Shown: one piece after another, positions 1-7,245 of the stretch
Layout: each line of letters opens with the position of its first letter
How positions within the stretch are numbered: position 1 is the first letter of the stretch
Assembly: GCA_964620595.1 (NCBI GenBank)
Contig: CAZUHP010000040.1
Location: 1 to 32,438, forward strand
Source of the DNA: Desulfocarbo sp964620595
GTDB lineage: Bacteria; Desulfobacterota; Desulfarculia; Desulfarculales; Desulfarculaceae
Direction: 5' to 3'
Length of the DNA: 32,438 nucleotides
The notes under the pieces: generated by a model
The model's input: the letters and a program-made list of their open reading frames with translations, nothing else
Database searches by the model: none
Told to the model about the DNA's origin: nothing
Program-made: the position numbers and the translations under genes

Positions 1-603
1 CATGGCGTGGGTCAGGGCGTCCATGCCCACCACCGCGCTGATGTAGGGCGGGCAGCTCACCGTGAGCAGCGGGTCCAGGATCGCGGTGTGGGGATACAGC
101 AGCCGGCCGTTTATGCCGCCCTTGAAGTTGTCCGCCCGGCGGGTGAACACTGCGGTGAAGGTGACTTCGCTGCCGGTGCCGGCCGTGGAGGGCAGCATGA
201 TGCTGGGCTTGCCCGGCTCCTTGACCAGGTCCAGGCCCACATAGTCCACCGCCGAGCCGGGGTTGGTGATCAACACCGCCGCGGCCTTGGCCAGGTCCAG
301 GGCGCTGCCGCCGCCGATGCCCACCACCACCTCGGCCTTGAGGTCGCGGCCCAGCGCGGCCGCGGCATCGGCCTCGGCCGGTTCGGGTTCGCGGGTGAGG
401 TCGCTGAACACCTTGTAGATGATGCCGGCAGCCCCCAGGCTGTCCAGGGCGGGCTGGGCCGCGCCGGCTTCCAGCAGATTGGGGTCCACCACCACCAGCG
501 CCGGGCCGCCCCCCAATAGCTCCACCTCCTGGGCCAGCTTGGCGGCCGCGCCCCGGCCGAACACCGTGCGCCGCACCCCTTCCAGACTGAATTCGGGGAT
601 CAT
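1..603 (-). CDS. Iron-containing alcohol dehydrogenase, N-terminal part (cut by window edge)
   Basis: This is the first 201 codons of a group III (iron-dependent) alcohol dehydrogenase; the C-terminal metal-binding half lies beyond the left edge. The family oxidises alcohols or reduces aldehydes with NAD(P)(H) in the cytoplasm. Visible marks are the dinucleotide-binding GIGGGSALDLAK (about residues 95-106), the STAGTGSEVT segment (about 140-149) and DALTHAM at the window edge, which begins the conserved histidine region. The start ATG at 603 follows an AAAGGAAA Shine-Dalgarno on the minus strand. It diverges from the phosphofructokinase gene across about 270 bp. Substrate cannot be told from this half. 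Confidence 0.93.
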   Translation of the reverse strand, partial: MIPEFSLEGVRRTVFGRGAAAKLAQEVELLGGGPALVVVDPNLLEAGAAQPALDSLGAAGIIYKVFSDLTREPEPAEADAAAALGRDLKAEVVVGIGGGSALDLAKAAAVLITNPGSAVDYVGLDLVKEPGKPSIMLPSTAGTGSEVTFTAVFTRRADNFKGGINGRLLYPHTAILDPLLTVSCPPYISAVVGMDALTHAM

Positions 604-781
604 GATCGTTTCCTTTGCAGCAATGGGTCGCCGCCGGGCCCGCGGGCCTTGAAAAACGGCCGGCCCGGCGGGGAAATGGTAACACAACCCCCCCAAAAGT
701 AAAGGCCGCCCCGGGCGCTGCCTCCCCCGGGCCACATCCTCCAAATAGCGCTCCAGCCCGGCTTTTCCGCCGGCTTGGCGC

Positions 782-810
782 TTGACCCCGCCCCGGCCCG
801 ATGCTAGCGT
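782..810 (+). promoter_or_regulatory. Candidate sigma70 promoter for the phosphofructokinase gene (extended -10)
   Basis: TTGACC at 782-787 and TAGCGT at 805-810 are 17 nt apart, and TGC just before the -10 forms an extended -10 (TGCTAGCGT). Transcription would begin near 817, about 55 nt before the GTG start at 873. An upstream in-frame ATG at 801 falls inside this promoter, which argues against it as the start codon. Confidence 0.45.
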
Positions 811-860
811 TTTCAAGGTGCCCCCGGCCTGGAGAGGGGATGCTGCCAACGCCTTTCGCA

Positions 861-868
861 AGGGAGGA
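861..868 (+). promoter_or_regulatory. Ribosome binding site that sets the GTG start of the phosphofructokinase
   Basis: AGGGAGGA ends four bases before the GTG at 873. The in-frame ATG 72 nt upstream has no comparable site, so the shorter GTG-initiated protein is preferred. Confidence 0.7.
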
Positions 869-872
869 AACC

Positions 873-2207
873 GTGCAGAGCGAATTTCCCACCGTGACTC
901 CTGAACAGACCCAGGTCCGCTCCCTGGGGCCGGCCAAGATCGCCAATCCCATGCTCAAGGCTTCCAAGGGGTTCGGCGGTTGCGTGGACGAGAGCCAGCG
1001 GGTGTTGCTGGACCCTTTTCCCGCCCCGGATGAGGCGGGCCAGGCCCAGCCCTGCTTCGAGCTGGCCGGGCCCCGGGAGCATATCTACTTCGACCCCAGC
1101 AAGCTCAAGGCGGCCATCGTGACCTGCGGCGGGATGTGCCCGGGCATCAACTCGCTGGTGCGGGCCATCGTCCTGCAATTGCACTACATCTACGGGGTCA
1201 GGAACGTGGTGGGCGTGCGCTACGGCCTGCAGGGCTTCATACCCTCCTACGGCCACGAGCTGGTGGAGCTAACCCCCACCACGGTTCAGGACGTGCACGG
1301 CCGGGGCGGCTCCTTTTTGGGCATGAGCCGCGGCAGCCAGCCCATGGACGAGGTGGTGGACGCCCTGGAGCGGCTGAACATCGGCCTGTTGTTCATGATC
1401 GGCGGCGACGGCACCCTGCACGCGGCCAAGGCCATCACCGACGTGATCGCCGAGCGTGGCCTCAAGATAGCGGTGGTGGCCATACCCAAGACCATTGACA
1501 ACGACATCTGCTTCGTGGAGAAGACCTTTGGCTTCCAGACCGCGGTGGAGGCGGCCACCCATGCCATCCTGGGCGCCCACAACGAGGCCACCGGCGCGCC
1601 GGGGGGCATCGGCCTGGTCAAGCTCATGGGCCGGATGAGCGGGTTTGTGGCCGCCCATGCCACCCTGGCGCTCACCGAGGTCAACTTCTGCCTCATCCCG
1701 GAGGTGGATTTCGACCTGGAGGGGGAGCACGGCCTGTTGCAGGCCCTGGAGGAGCGCCTCCGCAGCCGCGGCCACGCGGTGGTGGTGGTGGCCGAGGGCG
1801 CGGGCCAGAAGTTCTTCGAGGGCACCGACCTGGGCACCGATCCTTCCGGCAATCCCAAGCTGGGCGACATCGGCACCCATCTCAAGCAGCGCATCGCCGA
1901 CCATTTCCACGAGAAGCGGATGGAGATAAACCTCAAGTACATCGATCCGTCCTACCTGATCCGCTCGGTGCCGGCCAACTCCAACGACCGCATCTACACC
2001 GGCTTCCTGGGCCACCACGCGGTTCACGCCGGCCTGGCCGGCAAGACCGGCATGATGGTCAGCCTGTGGAACAACCGTTTCGTGCACGTGCCCATCGAGC
2101 TGGCCATTTCCCACCGCTCCCGGGTGGACCCCCACGGCAGCCTGTGGCGGGCGGTGCGCGAGGCCACCGGCCAGCCCACCCTGCTGCGAAACACGGACCA
2201 GGACTGA
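873..2207 (+). CDS. pfkA: 6-phosphofructokinase, probably ATP-dependent
   Basis: The 444-residue protein phosphorylates fructose 6-phosphate to the 1,6-bisphosphate in glycolysis. Family marks are the phosphate-binding GGMCPGIN (about residue 88), GGDGT at 177-181, PKTIDND at 205-211 with the catalytic Asp209, GFQTAVEAA and KLMGRMSGFVA. By known structure-function rules, Gly at position 180 (E. coli Gly104) indicates ATP use, while Lys206 (E. coli Gly124) is typical of pyrophosphate enzymes. The Gly/Lys combination is that of the trypanosomatid/TP0108-like branch, whose characterised trypanosomal members use ATP. The length, above the 320 residues of E. coli PfkA, also fits that branch. ATP as donor is inference. 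The start is GTG 873. The gene is followed after 17 nt by a small unknown gene, probably cotranscribed. Confidence 0.93.
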   Translation: MQSEFPTVTPEQTQVRSLGPAKIANPMLKASKGFGGCVDESQRVLLDPFPAPDEAGQAQPCFELAGPREHIYFDPSKLKAAIVTCGGMCPGINSLVRAIVLQLHYIYGVRNVVGVRYGLQGFIPSYGHELVELTPTTVQDVHGRGGSFLGMSRGSQPMDEVVDALERLNIGLLFMIGGDGTLHAAKAITDVIAERGLKIAVVAIPKTIDNDICFVEKTFGFQTAVEAATHAILGAHNEATGAPGGIGLVKLMGRMSGFVAAHATLALTEVNFCLIPEVDFDLEGEHGLLQALEERLRSRGHAVVVVAEGAGQKFFEGTDLGTDPSGNPKLGDIGTHLKQRIADHFHEKRMEINLKYIDPSYLIRSVPANSNDRIYTGFLGHHAVHAGLAGKTGMMVSLWNNRFVHVPIELAISHRSRVDPHGSLWRAVREATGQPTLLRNTDQD

Positions 2208-2224
2208 GGCCGGGGGAGGTGTCC

Positions 2225-2587
2225 ATGGGTCTGCATTTCGCCCTGGAGGACCTGGTGAGGGCCACCCTGCCCAGCGGGTGGGGACAGGTGGGCTTCGTGG
2301 GAGTGAGCCCCGACGGCGCCGCCTATCACGTGCTCTCCCCGGTGGAGGTGGACCTGGCCTCGGACATGGTCCTCATGGCCTTGGCCGGCCGGGCCGAGTT
2401 CATGGGCGGCCGCCCGGGCTGGCGCTACCATTATTGCCACACCTACCAGCCTCCGCCCGGCCGGGAGCGCCCCGGCCCGGAGGCGATGCGGGCCGCCCGC
2501 CGCCGCCGCGCCCGCCACACCGGCAGGATGCTGGTGGCCTGGGCCCGGCGGCAGGGCTGGTGGGCCGAGCTTAGCGAGGATGCCTGA
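2225..2587 (+). CDS. Small hypothetical protein downstream of phosphofructokinase
   Basis: This 120-residue protein is not recognised. It begins at ATG 2225 behind GGGGGAGG. The N-terminal half (MGLHFALEDLV...) alternates hydrophobic and acidic stretches. A short aromatic patch (WRYHYCHTYQ) follows, then a strongly basic segment rich in Arg (RAARRRRARHTGR) and a Trp-rich end (GWWAEL). It has no signal peptide or membrane segment, so it is probably cytoplasmic. The 17-nt distance from the phosphofructokinase stop suggests one transcript, but no functional link can be drawn. Confidence 0.7.
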   Translation: MGLHFALEDLVRATLPSGWGQVGFVGVSPDGAAYHVLSPVEVDLASDMVLMALAGRAEFMGGRPGWRYHYCHTYQPPPGRERPGPEAMRAARRRRARHTGRMLVAWARRQGWWAELSEDA

Positions 2588-2607
2588 GCGGTGCTCGAGC
2601 TGGCGGC

Positions 2608-2636
2608 TTGCTTGATAGTCCGATTCCTGCTAGGCT
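2608..2636 (+). promoter_or_regulatory. Candidate sigma70 promoter for the STAS gene (extended -10)
   Basis: TTGCTT at 2608-2613 and TAGGCT at 2631-2636 are 17 nt apart, with TGC before the -10 (TGCTAGGCT). This has the same architecture as the promoter proposed for the phosphofructokinase. The leader would be about 40 nt. Confidence 0.4.
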
Positions 2637-2682
2637 AATCGCTTGACGATACTTTTTCAGCGATAGCGGAGGCTTTTCGCCC

Positions 2683-3015
2683 ATGGACATTAGCCAGAGC
2701 CAACGAGACGACGTGGCCGTGGTGGCCTTGGCCGGTCGCTTCGACGCCCAGTCGGCCGGAGACGCGGAGGAAGCCCTCAAGGCGGTGCTGGAGGCAGGCA
2801 GCCGGAAGATACTGGTGGACATGGCCCAGGTGGAGTATATCTCCAGCGCCGGCCTCAGGGTGCTGCTCTCCACGGCCAAGAAGCTCAGCAGCGCCGGCGG
2901 CAAGTTGGTGCTCTGCGGGCTGAAGCCCTACGTGCACGAGGTCTTCGAGGTGGCGGGCTTTACCGCCATATTCCAGATTCTGCCCGACGTGGACGCGGGG
3001 GTGCAGGCTTTCTAG
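2683..3015 (+). CDS. STAS-domain anti-sigma factor antagonist (SpoIIAA/RsbV-like)
   Basis: This 110-residue single-domain STAS protein would act in a partner-switching circuit, binding an anti-sigma factor or kinase when dephosphorylated. The conserved core is VDMAQVEYISSAGLRVLL, in which one of the paired serines corresponds to the phosphorylated Ser of SpoIIAA. GRFDAQSAGDAEEAL and GGKLVLCGLKPYVHEVFEVAGF are the usual flanking strands and helices. GGAGG precedes the ATG. It stands alone: no anti-sigma kinase, phosphatase or sigma factor gene lies in the window, so its partners are unknown. Confidence 0.9.
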   Translation: MDISQSQRDDVAVVALAGRFDAQSAGDAEEALKAVLEAGSRKILVDMAQVEYISSAGLRVLLSTAKKLSSAGGKLVLCGLKPYVHEVFEVAGFTAIFQILPDVDAGVQAF

Positions 3016-3050
3016 CCGGGCCGCGCGGGCCACTGCATCCCTTAGGCACC

Positions 3051-3160
3051 CGGTGCCTCCGGTGCTCCCCCGTCGTCCCCCGGTGCCCCCCCGTCGCCCC
3101 CGGCGACCCCCGGCGACCCCCGGCGACCCCCGGCGACTCTCGGCGGCCCCCGGCGGGCAG
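3051..3160 (+). repeat. Decamer tandem array, C-rich on the plus strand (consensus CGGCGACCCC)
   Basis: Eleven successive 10-bp units fill most of the space between the STAS gene and the glycosyltransferase. Units at 3101-3130 are identical (CGGCGACCCC); outer units diverge (CGTCGTCCCC, CGGTGCCCCC, CGGCGACTCT). The minus strand therefore carries a G4-G7 tract every 10 bases and could form G-quadruplexes. Related arrays occur at 8374, 9126 and 22473. Confidence 0.85.
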
Positions 3161-3173
3161 GTTAGAGGGGCCA

Positions 3174-4382
3174 ATGGCTGACTTTCACCAGAACGGCGTC
3201 ATCACCACCCTGCACCGCTTGGGCGCGGCAGACCGGCCGCGCCTGGAGGCGGAGTTGGTCCGGTTCGCCCGGCGGCGCCCCCTGGCCCTGATCCTGCCCG
3301 CCCTGGCCTCGGAGATGGACGGGCCCGCCCTGGCCCCCATGCTGGAGGAACTCAGCGGGGCCGAGTTCATCAACGAGATCGTGGTCACCCTGGGCAAGGC
3401 GGGCAAGAAGGAATTCAACCGGGCCCGCAAGTATTTCGCCGCGTTGAAGCGGCCCTTCTCCATCGTGTGGAACGACGGCCGGCGGGTGCAGAAGCTGCTG
3501 GCCGAGCTGGAGGAGGAGGGCATCAGCATCGGCCAGGAGGGCAAGGGCCGCTCGGTGTGGCTGGCCCTGGGGTTCATCCTGGCCCGCGGCCAGAGCCGGG
3601 TGGTGGCCCTGCACGACTCCGACATCATCGACTACGACCGCGAGCTGTTGGGACGCCTGGCCTATCCTCTCATGAGCCCCCACCTGGGCTACGAATTCTG
3701 CAAGGGCTACTACGCCCGGGTGACCCACCGCCTCTACGGCCGGGTGACCCGGCTCTTCGTCACCCCCCTGCTCTTGGCCCTGGAGGCGGGCCTGGGGTCC
3801 TTGCCCTATCTGAACTTCATGGCCTCCTTCCGCTATCCCCTGGCCGGCGAGTTCGCCATGGACCTGGAGCTGGCCCGCATGAACCGCATTCCCGGGGACT
3901 GGGGCCTGGAGGTGGGGGTGCTGGGCGAGGTCTACCGCAACACCAGCCCCCGCCGGGTGTGCCAGGTGGACCTGGTGGACACCTATGAACACAAGCACCA
4001 GGACCTTTCCCCCGGCGACCCCAGCAAGGGCCTGGCCAAGATGTGCACCGACATCGCCCACACCATGCTGCGGGCCCTGGCCGCGGACGGAGTGGAGCTG
4101 TCCAAGGGGATGCTGCGCGCCCTGGAGGTGTCCTACCTGCGCCGGGCCGAGGACATGATCGCCACCTACGCGGCCGATGCCGCCATCAACGGCCTCGCCT
4201 TCGACCGCCATGCCGAGGGCCTGGCCGTGGAGACCTTTGCCCAGGGTCTTTCCCGCGCCATAGAGCAGTTCACCGCCGATCCCCGGGGCCAGAGCGTGAT
4301 CAGCAACTGGAACCGGGTCATGAGCGCCATCCCCGACTTCTTGGAGCGTTTGGTGGAGGCTGTCGGGGCCGACAACTCATGA
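3174..4382 (+). CDS. Glycosyltransferase, glucosyl-3-phosphoglycerate synthase-like
   Basis: This 402-residue GT-A glycosyltransferase resembles the GpgS (GT81) group, which transfers glucose from NDP-glucose to 3-phosphoglycerate, the first step to the compatible solute glucosylglycerate. HDSDIIDYD at 147-155 is the metal/nucleotide-sugar DxD region. RYPLAGEFAMDLELAR and DWGLEVGVLGEVYRN are typical of the family's acceptor half. It has no signal peptide, so it is cytoplasmic. The start ATG follows GAGGGG. Its stop overlaps the ATG of the membrane protein downstream (ATGA). No phosphatase for glucosyl-3-phosphoglycerate is in the window. Family assignment is fairly firm; exact donor and acceptor are inference. 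Confidence 0.78.
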   Translation: MADFHQNGVITTLHRLGAADRPRLEAELVRFARRRPLALILPALASEMDGPALAPMLEELSGAEFINEIVVTLGKAGKKEFNRARKYFAALKRPFSIVWNDGRRVQKLLAELEEEGISIGQEGKGRSVWLALGFILARGQSRVVALHDSDIIDYDRELLGRLAYPLMSPHLGYEFCKGYYARVTHRLYGRVTRLFVTPLLLALEAGLGSLPYLNFMASFRYPLAGEFAMDLELARMNRIPGDWGLEVGVLGEVYRNTSPRRVCQVDLVDTYEHKHQDLSPGDPSKGLAKMCTDIAHTMLRALAADGVELSKGMLRALEVSYLRRAEDMIATYAADAAINGLAFDRHAEGLAVETFAQGLSRAIEQFTADPRGQSVISNWNRVMSAIPDFLERLVEAVGADNS

Positions 4383-5188
4383 CCACCCCCCCCTTGCCTT
4401 CTTCCCCACCACCCGAGGAGAGCCCGGAGGAGCGCCGGGCGCGGCGAACCCTGGCCCTGTGGGCCGGGCTGGGGCTACTGGCGGTGCTGGGGATTCTGGC
4501 CTGGCTCTACTGGCAGCCGCTGTGGGAGTGGAGCAAGGAGCTGTGGGCGCTGCTCCAGGACAAGGAGGCCTTCCGCCGCCGCATAGAGGCCTACGGAGTG
4601 TGGGCGCCCCTGGCCTTCATAGTCTTCCAGGTGTTCCAGGTGTTGGCCTCGCCCATCCCCGGCGAGCTGGTGGGCGCGGCCGGCGGCTACGTGTTCGGCT
4701 GGTTCCCCTCCCTGATCTACTCCACCATCGGCCTGTCCCTGGGCTCCTGGATCAACTTCTTCGTGGCGCGGCTGGTGGGCAAGGGCTTTGTGGAGCGCAT
4801 CATCCCTCCGGCCTACCTGGCCAAGATCGCGGTGCTCATGGAGCGCCAGGGGGTGGTGGCCAGCTTCATCTTTTTCGTGATACCGGGCTTTCCCAAGGAC
4901 TACTACTGCTACGCCCTGGGGCTTTCGCCCATGAGCTGGCGCATCTTCCTGGTGGTCAGCTCCCTGGGCCGGGTGCCGGGCACCTTGATGCTGAGCTTGC
5001 AGGGCGCGGCGGTGTACCACGAGAACTACTGGAGCTTCGCCGTGCTGGGCGCCCTCAGCCTGGCCTTCATCCTGCCGGTGTACTTCTGGCGCGAGAAGAT
5101 ATACCAGCGGCTCTACCGCCTGGAAAAGGGCCGCGGCCCCCTGGAGAACCAGGAACGAACCAGCGCCAGGGACCAGGACGATACTTGA
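4379..5188 (+). CDS. VTT-domain (TVP38/TMEM64, DedA superfamily) membrane protein
   Basis: The 269-residue inner-membrane protein has a Pro-rich cytoplasmic N-terminus, a first membrane helix (about residues 25-45), and the VTT/SNARE-associated core with the hallmark segment PGELVGAAGGYVFGW (about 95-109). The re-entrant FFVIPGFPKDYYCY region and further helices follow. DedA-superfamily proteins are linked to lipid scrambling or flippase activity and membrane integrity. It overlaps the glycosyltransferase stop by four bases (ATGA), implying translational coupling; a shared role is possible but not shown. The long frame upstream of ATG 4379 is a shadow of the glycosyltransferase. Confidence 0.85.
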   Translation: MTTPPLPSSPPPEESPEERRARRTLALWAGLGLLAVLGILAWLYWQPLWEWSKELWALLQDKEAFRRRIEAYGVWAPLAFIVFQVFQVLASPIPGELVGAAGGYVFGWFPSLIYSTIGLSLGSWINFFVARLVGKGFVERIIPPAYLAKIAVLMERQGVVASFIFFVIPGFPKDYYCYALGLSPMSWRIFLVVSSLGRVPGTLMLSLQGAAVYHENYWSFAVLGALSLAFILPVYFWREKIYQRLYRLEKGRGPLENQERTSARDQDDT

Positions 5189-5293
5189 GCTTGTTGCCCG
5201 TCCGGCGGGATGGGCCGCCCGGCGGCGGGCTGTGCCGGCCGGGAGGCGGGCGGCTCAGCCGATCCTCTAGCGGGAGGAGCCCGCGCCGGTAAA

Positions 5294-5487
5294 GGGGATC
5301 GCCCGGCCGCGGGGACACGGCGCTGCCTGTCGCGCCGACCGTGGATTATGACGGGGGCTGACCGTGGACATGGCGGGGATCGCCCGGCCGCGAGAGCTCA
5401 TCGCTGCCTGTCGCGCCGACCGTGGACATGGCGGCGGCCGACCGTGGATATGGCGGGGATTGCCCGGCTGCGGGGGCTCAGCGCTGG
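5294..5487. repeat. 80-bp tandem repeat (two full units and a partial third)
   Basis: Units begin with GGGGATCGCCCGGCCGCG at 5294 and 5375, and with the variant GGGGATTGCCCGGCTGCG at 5455. Unit lengths are 81 and 80 bp, and the third is cut short near 5487. Each full unit ends in two copies of a 22-bp subrepeat, GCCGACCGTGGACATGGCGG, at about 5334, 5357, 5416 and 5438. The partial unit overlaps the last codons and stop of the minus-strand gene at 5478. Confidence 0.85.
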
Positions 5488-5726
5488 CCCATGGCCGGCA
5501 TGAACAGCACCTGGGCCGGCTCCCCGGCCGGGGGGCTGACCGGGAAGCGGCCCTGCCACAGGCTGCAAAAGCGGCAGGAGAAGCTGGTCCACTGGCGCCG
5601 CACCACCACCTCCAGACAGATGGAGTAGCGCCCGCAAGCCAGGTTGCGGTGCTCCACCACCTCCTCAAAGGAAAGCGGCCGGTCCAGGGCCCGGGGGCCG
5701 TCATGGGTCATCCTGCGGCGCGGCAT
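5478..5726 (-). CDS. Small four-cysteine protein
   Basis: This 82-residue protein starts at the ATG at 5726 behind GAGGAGAGG on the minus strand; a second in-frame ATG lies five codons later. Cys31, Cys37, Cys51 and Cys54 (Cx5C-x13-Cx2C, within RNLACGRYSICLEVVV and WTSFSCRFCSLW) suggest a small zinc or iron-sulfur site. I recognise it as similar to short uncharacterised Desulfobacterota proteins with the pattern CxxxxxC...W.SFxCxxC. It has no signal peptide. It is convergent with the VTT gene and divergent from the methyltransferase. Its stop lies inside the 80-bp repeat array. Confidence 0.75.
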   Translation of the reverse strand: MPRRRMTHDGPRALDRPLSFEEVVEHRNLACGRYSICLEVVVRRQWTSFSCRFCSLWQGRFPVSPPAGEPAQVLFMPAMGQR

Positions 5727-5800
5727 TGCCTCTCCTCGTCTGTGCCGAGACCCCCCCAATTTAGCACAAGCTGCCCTGCTGGACCACAATGGCTTAGTCC

Positions 5801-5829
5801 TTGCCTACCGTGACGGGCCACGATAAGCT
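5801..5829 (+). promoter_or_regulatory. Candidate promoter giving a nearly leaderless methyltransferase mRNA
   Basis: TTGCCT (5801-5806), a 17-nt spacer and TAAGCT (5824-5829) lie only seven bases before the ATG at 5837. A transcript would start at or beside the start codon. No Shine-Dalgarno is visible there, which is consistent with leaderless translation. Confidence 0.35.
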
Positions 5830-5836
5830 TAGGCCC

Positions 5837-6577
5837 ATGGACCAGGTGTTTGAGGCAGAGGAGATAAGCCGCTACGAACAGTGGCTGGAAACCCCGGCCG
5901 GCCGCGGCTATGCGGAGGCCAGTTTCGCCCTGTTGGACAGGGTGTTGGACTGGCGGCCCAATTGGCGCGTGCTGGACGTGGGCTGCGGCCTGGGCGTGCA
6001 TCTCAAGCGCCTGCAGGAGCGGGGCATGCTGGTCACCGGCCTGGAGGCCGGCCCGGTGGCCGCCGGCCTGGCCGCCCGCCGCCTGGGGCCCAAGGTGGAG
6101 GTGGACGTGGGCGATGCCCACGACCTGCCCTATGAGGACAACAGCTTTGACGCGGTGATCCTGGTCAACACCCTGGAGCTGGTGGAACGCCGGGCCCAGG
6201 TGCTGGCCGAGGCCTCCCGGGTGGCCATGAGCCGCCTGTGCATCGTTTCCCTGAACTCCTTCTCGCCCGCCGGCCTCTGGTGGCGCAGCCCCGGCTCGCG
6301 TCATCCCCTGCACCGCGGCCAGCCCCTCAGCCTCTTGTCCCTGTGGCGCCTGGTGCGCGAGGTGCTGGGGCCGGTTCCCCAGACCTGGGCCGGAGCCATG
6401 GCCTGGCCTGCGGTGATGGTGGGGCGCTGGCCCTTCAGCCCCCTGGTGGGCGTGTGCGCTGCGGTCACCCCCCGCTTCATGACCACGCCGCTGGTGGTGG
6501 AGAGCGCCGCCCGGCCCGGCCCGGCCCGGCCCGCCACCATCCACGGCCGGGTGGGCGTGCTGCAACGCATCAAGTGA
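5837..6577 (+). CDS. Class I SAM-dependent methyltransferase
   Basis: The 246-residue protein has a Rossmann methyltransferase fold (Methyltransf_11 type). Motif I is VLDVGCGLGVHLKRL (about residues 44-58), an acidic residue ends strand 2 (TGLEAG), DAHDLPYEDNSFDAVILV is the motif II/III region, and NTLELVERRAQVLAEASRV is motif IV plus the post-motif helix. The substrate is unknown; the C-terminal third holds little recognisable. The ATG at 5837 lacks a clear ribosome site. Its stop overlaps a GTG of the FmdE-like gene (GTGA), and the molybdopterin-binding gene follows, so the three look like one transcript. Confidence 0.88.
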   Translation: MDQVFEAEEISRYEQWLETPAGRGYAEASFALLDRVLDWRPNWRVLDVGCGLGVHLKRLQERGMLVTGLEAGPVAAGLAARRLGPKVEVDVGDAHDLPYEDNSFDAVILVNTLELVERRAQVLAEASRVAMSRLCIVSLNSFSPAGLWWRSPGSRHPLHRGQPLSLLSLWRLVREVLGPVPQTWAGAMAWPAVMVGRWPFSPLVGVCAAVTPRFMTTPLVVESAARPGPARPATIHGRVGVLQRIK

Positions 6578-7245
6578 GGCCTGCCTTGCCTTTTTCCCCG
6601 CCTCCTCCCAGCCGCATAAGCTTGCCTCCCGGCTCCTGCCCGCCCCGGGAGCAGGTGGACGCCCTGGTGGAGGCCGCGGCCCGCGCCCACGGCCACCTGT
6701 GCCCGGGACAGGTCATCGGGGTGCGCATGGCCATACTGGGCCTGGGCCTTTTGGGTTACGCCTGCCCGCCGGGCTACCCCGAGATCAAGAGCCTGCTGGG
6801 CTTCGTGGAGATCGAACGCTGCCTGGCCGACGCGGTGGCCACCGCCACCGGCCTGCGCTTTGGCCGCGGTTCCCTCAAGCTGGTGGACCAGGGCCTGTTG
6901 GCCGCCACCTTCCTGGACATGCCCTCGGGCCGGGCGGTGCGTATCCTCAGCCGCGACGACGCCCGCCAAAAGGCCGGCGACTACGCGCCTGGCATGTCCA
7001 ACGCCCACGAAACCCAGAGCGAGGCCTACCGGTTCATGCCCGACCCCGAGCTGTTCGACGCCACCTGGGTGCGGGTGGACCTGGACCGTTTTCTGGCGCC
7101 CGGCCAGCGGCCGCCCAAGGTGCCCTGCTCGGCCTGTGGGGTGTTGATCCGCTCCGGCCAGACCCGCCCCGGCCCGGACGGGCCCCTGTGTGCGGTGTGC
7201 GCCGGCGACGCCTACTTCAAGCCAATGCCCAAAGAGGATGCCTGA
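6574..7245 (+). CDS. FmdE-domain protein with C-terminal zinc ribbon
   Basis: This resembles subunit E of tungsten/molybdenum formylmethanofuran dehydrogenase, although methanogen-type enzymes are not expected here. FmdE-like proteins in bacteria commonly sit beside molybdenum cofactor or formate dehydrogenase genes. The domain begins with AHGHLCPGQVIGVRMA, continues through EIERCLADAVATATGLRFGR, and contains KLVDQGLLAATFLD. The end is a four-cysteine ribbon, Cys185/Cys188 and Cys206/Cys209. The start is uncertain: GTG 6574 overlaps the methyltransferase stop (GTGA); GTG 6655, just before the domain and near GGGAG, is the main alternative. Its stop overlaps the next ATG by one base (TGATG). 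A role in metal or cofactor handling for a molybdoenzyme is inference. Confidence 0.82.
   Translation: MRPALPFSPPPPSRISLPPGSCPPREQVDALVEAAARAHGHLCPGQVIGVRMAILGLGLLGYACPPGYPEIKSLLGFVEIERCLADAVATATGLRFGRGSLKLVDQGLLAATFLDMPSGRAVRILSRDDARQKAGDYAPGMSNAHETQSEAYRFMPDPELFDATWVRVDLDRFLAPGQRPPKVPCSACGVLIRSGQTRPGPDGPLCAVCAGDAYFKPMPKEDA

Noticed and set aside
801..872. Upstream ATG extension of the phosphofructokinase
   Set aside because: The ATG lies in the proposed promoter, lacks a ribosome site, and the added residues are not family-like; GTG 873 has AGGGAGGA at the right distance.
3051..3160. CRISPR or coding repeat in the decamer array
   Set aside because: Units are directly adjacent without spacers, only 10 bp long, and lie between a clear stop and a clear ribosome site.
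5267..5704. Minus-strand open frame over the 80-bp repeats
   Set aside because: It overlaps the small Cys-protein gene in another frame and consists of repeat-derived low-complexity sequence.
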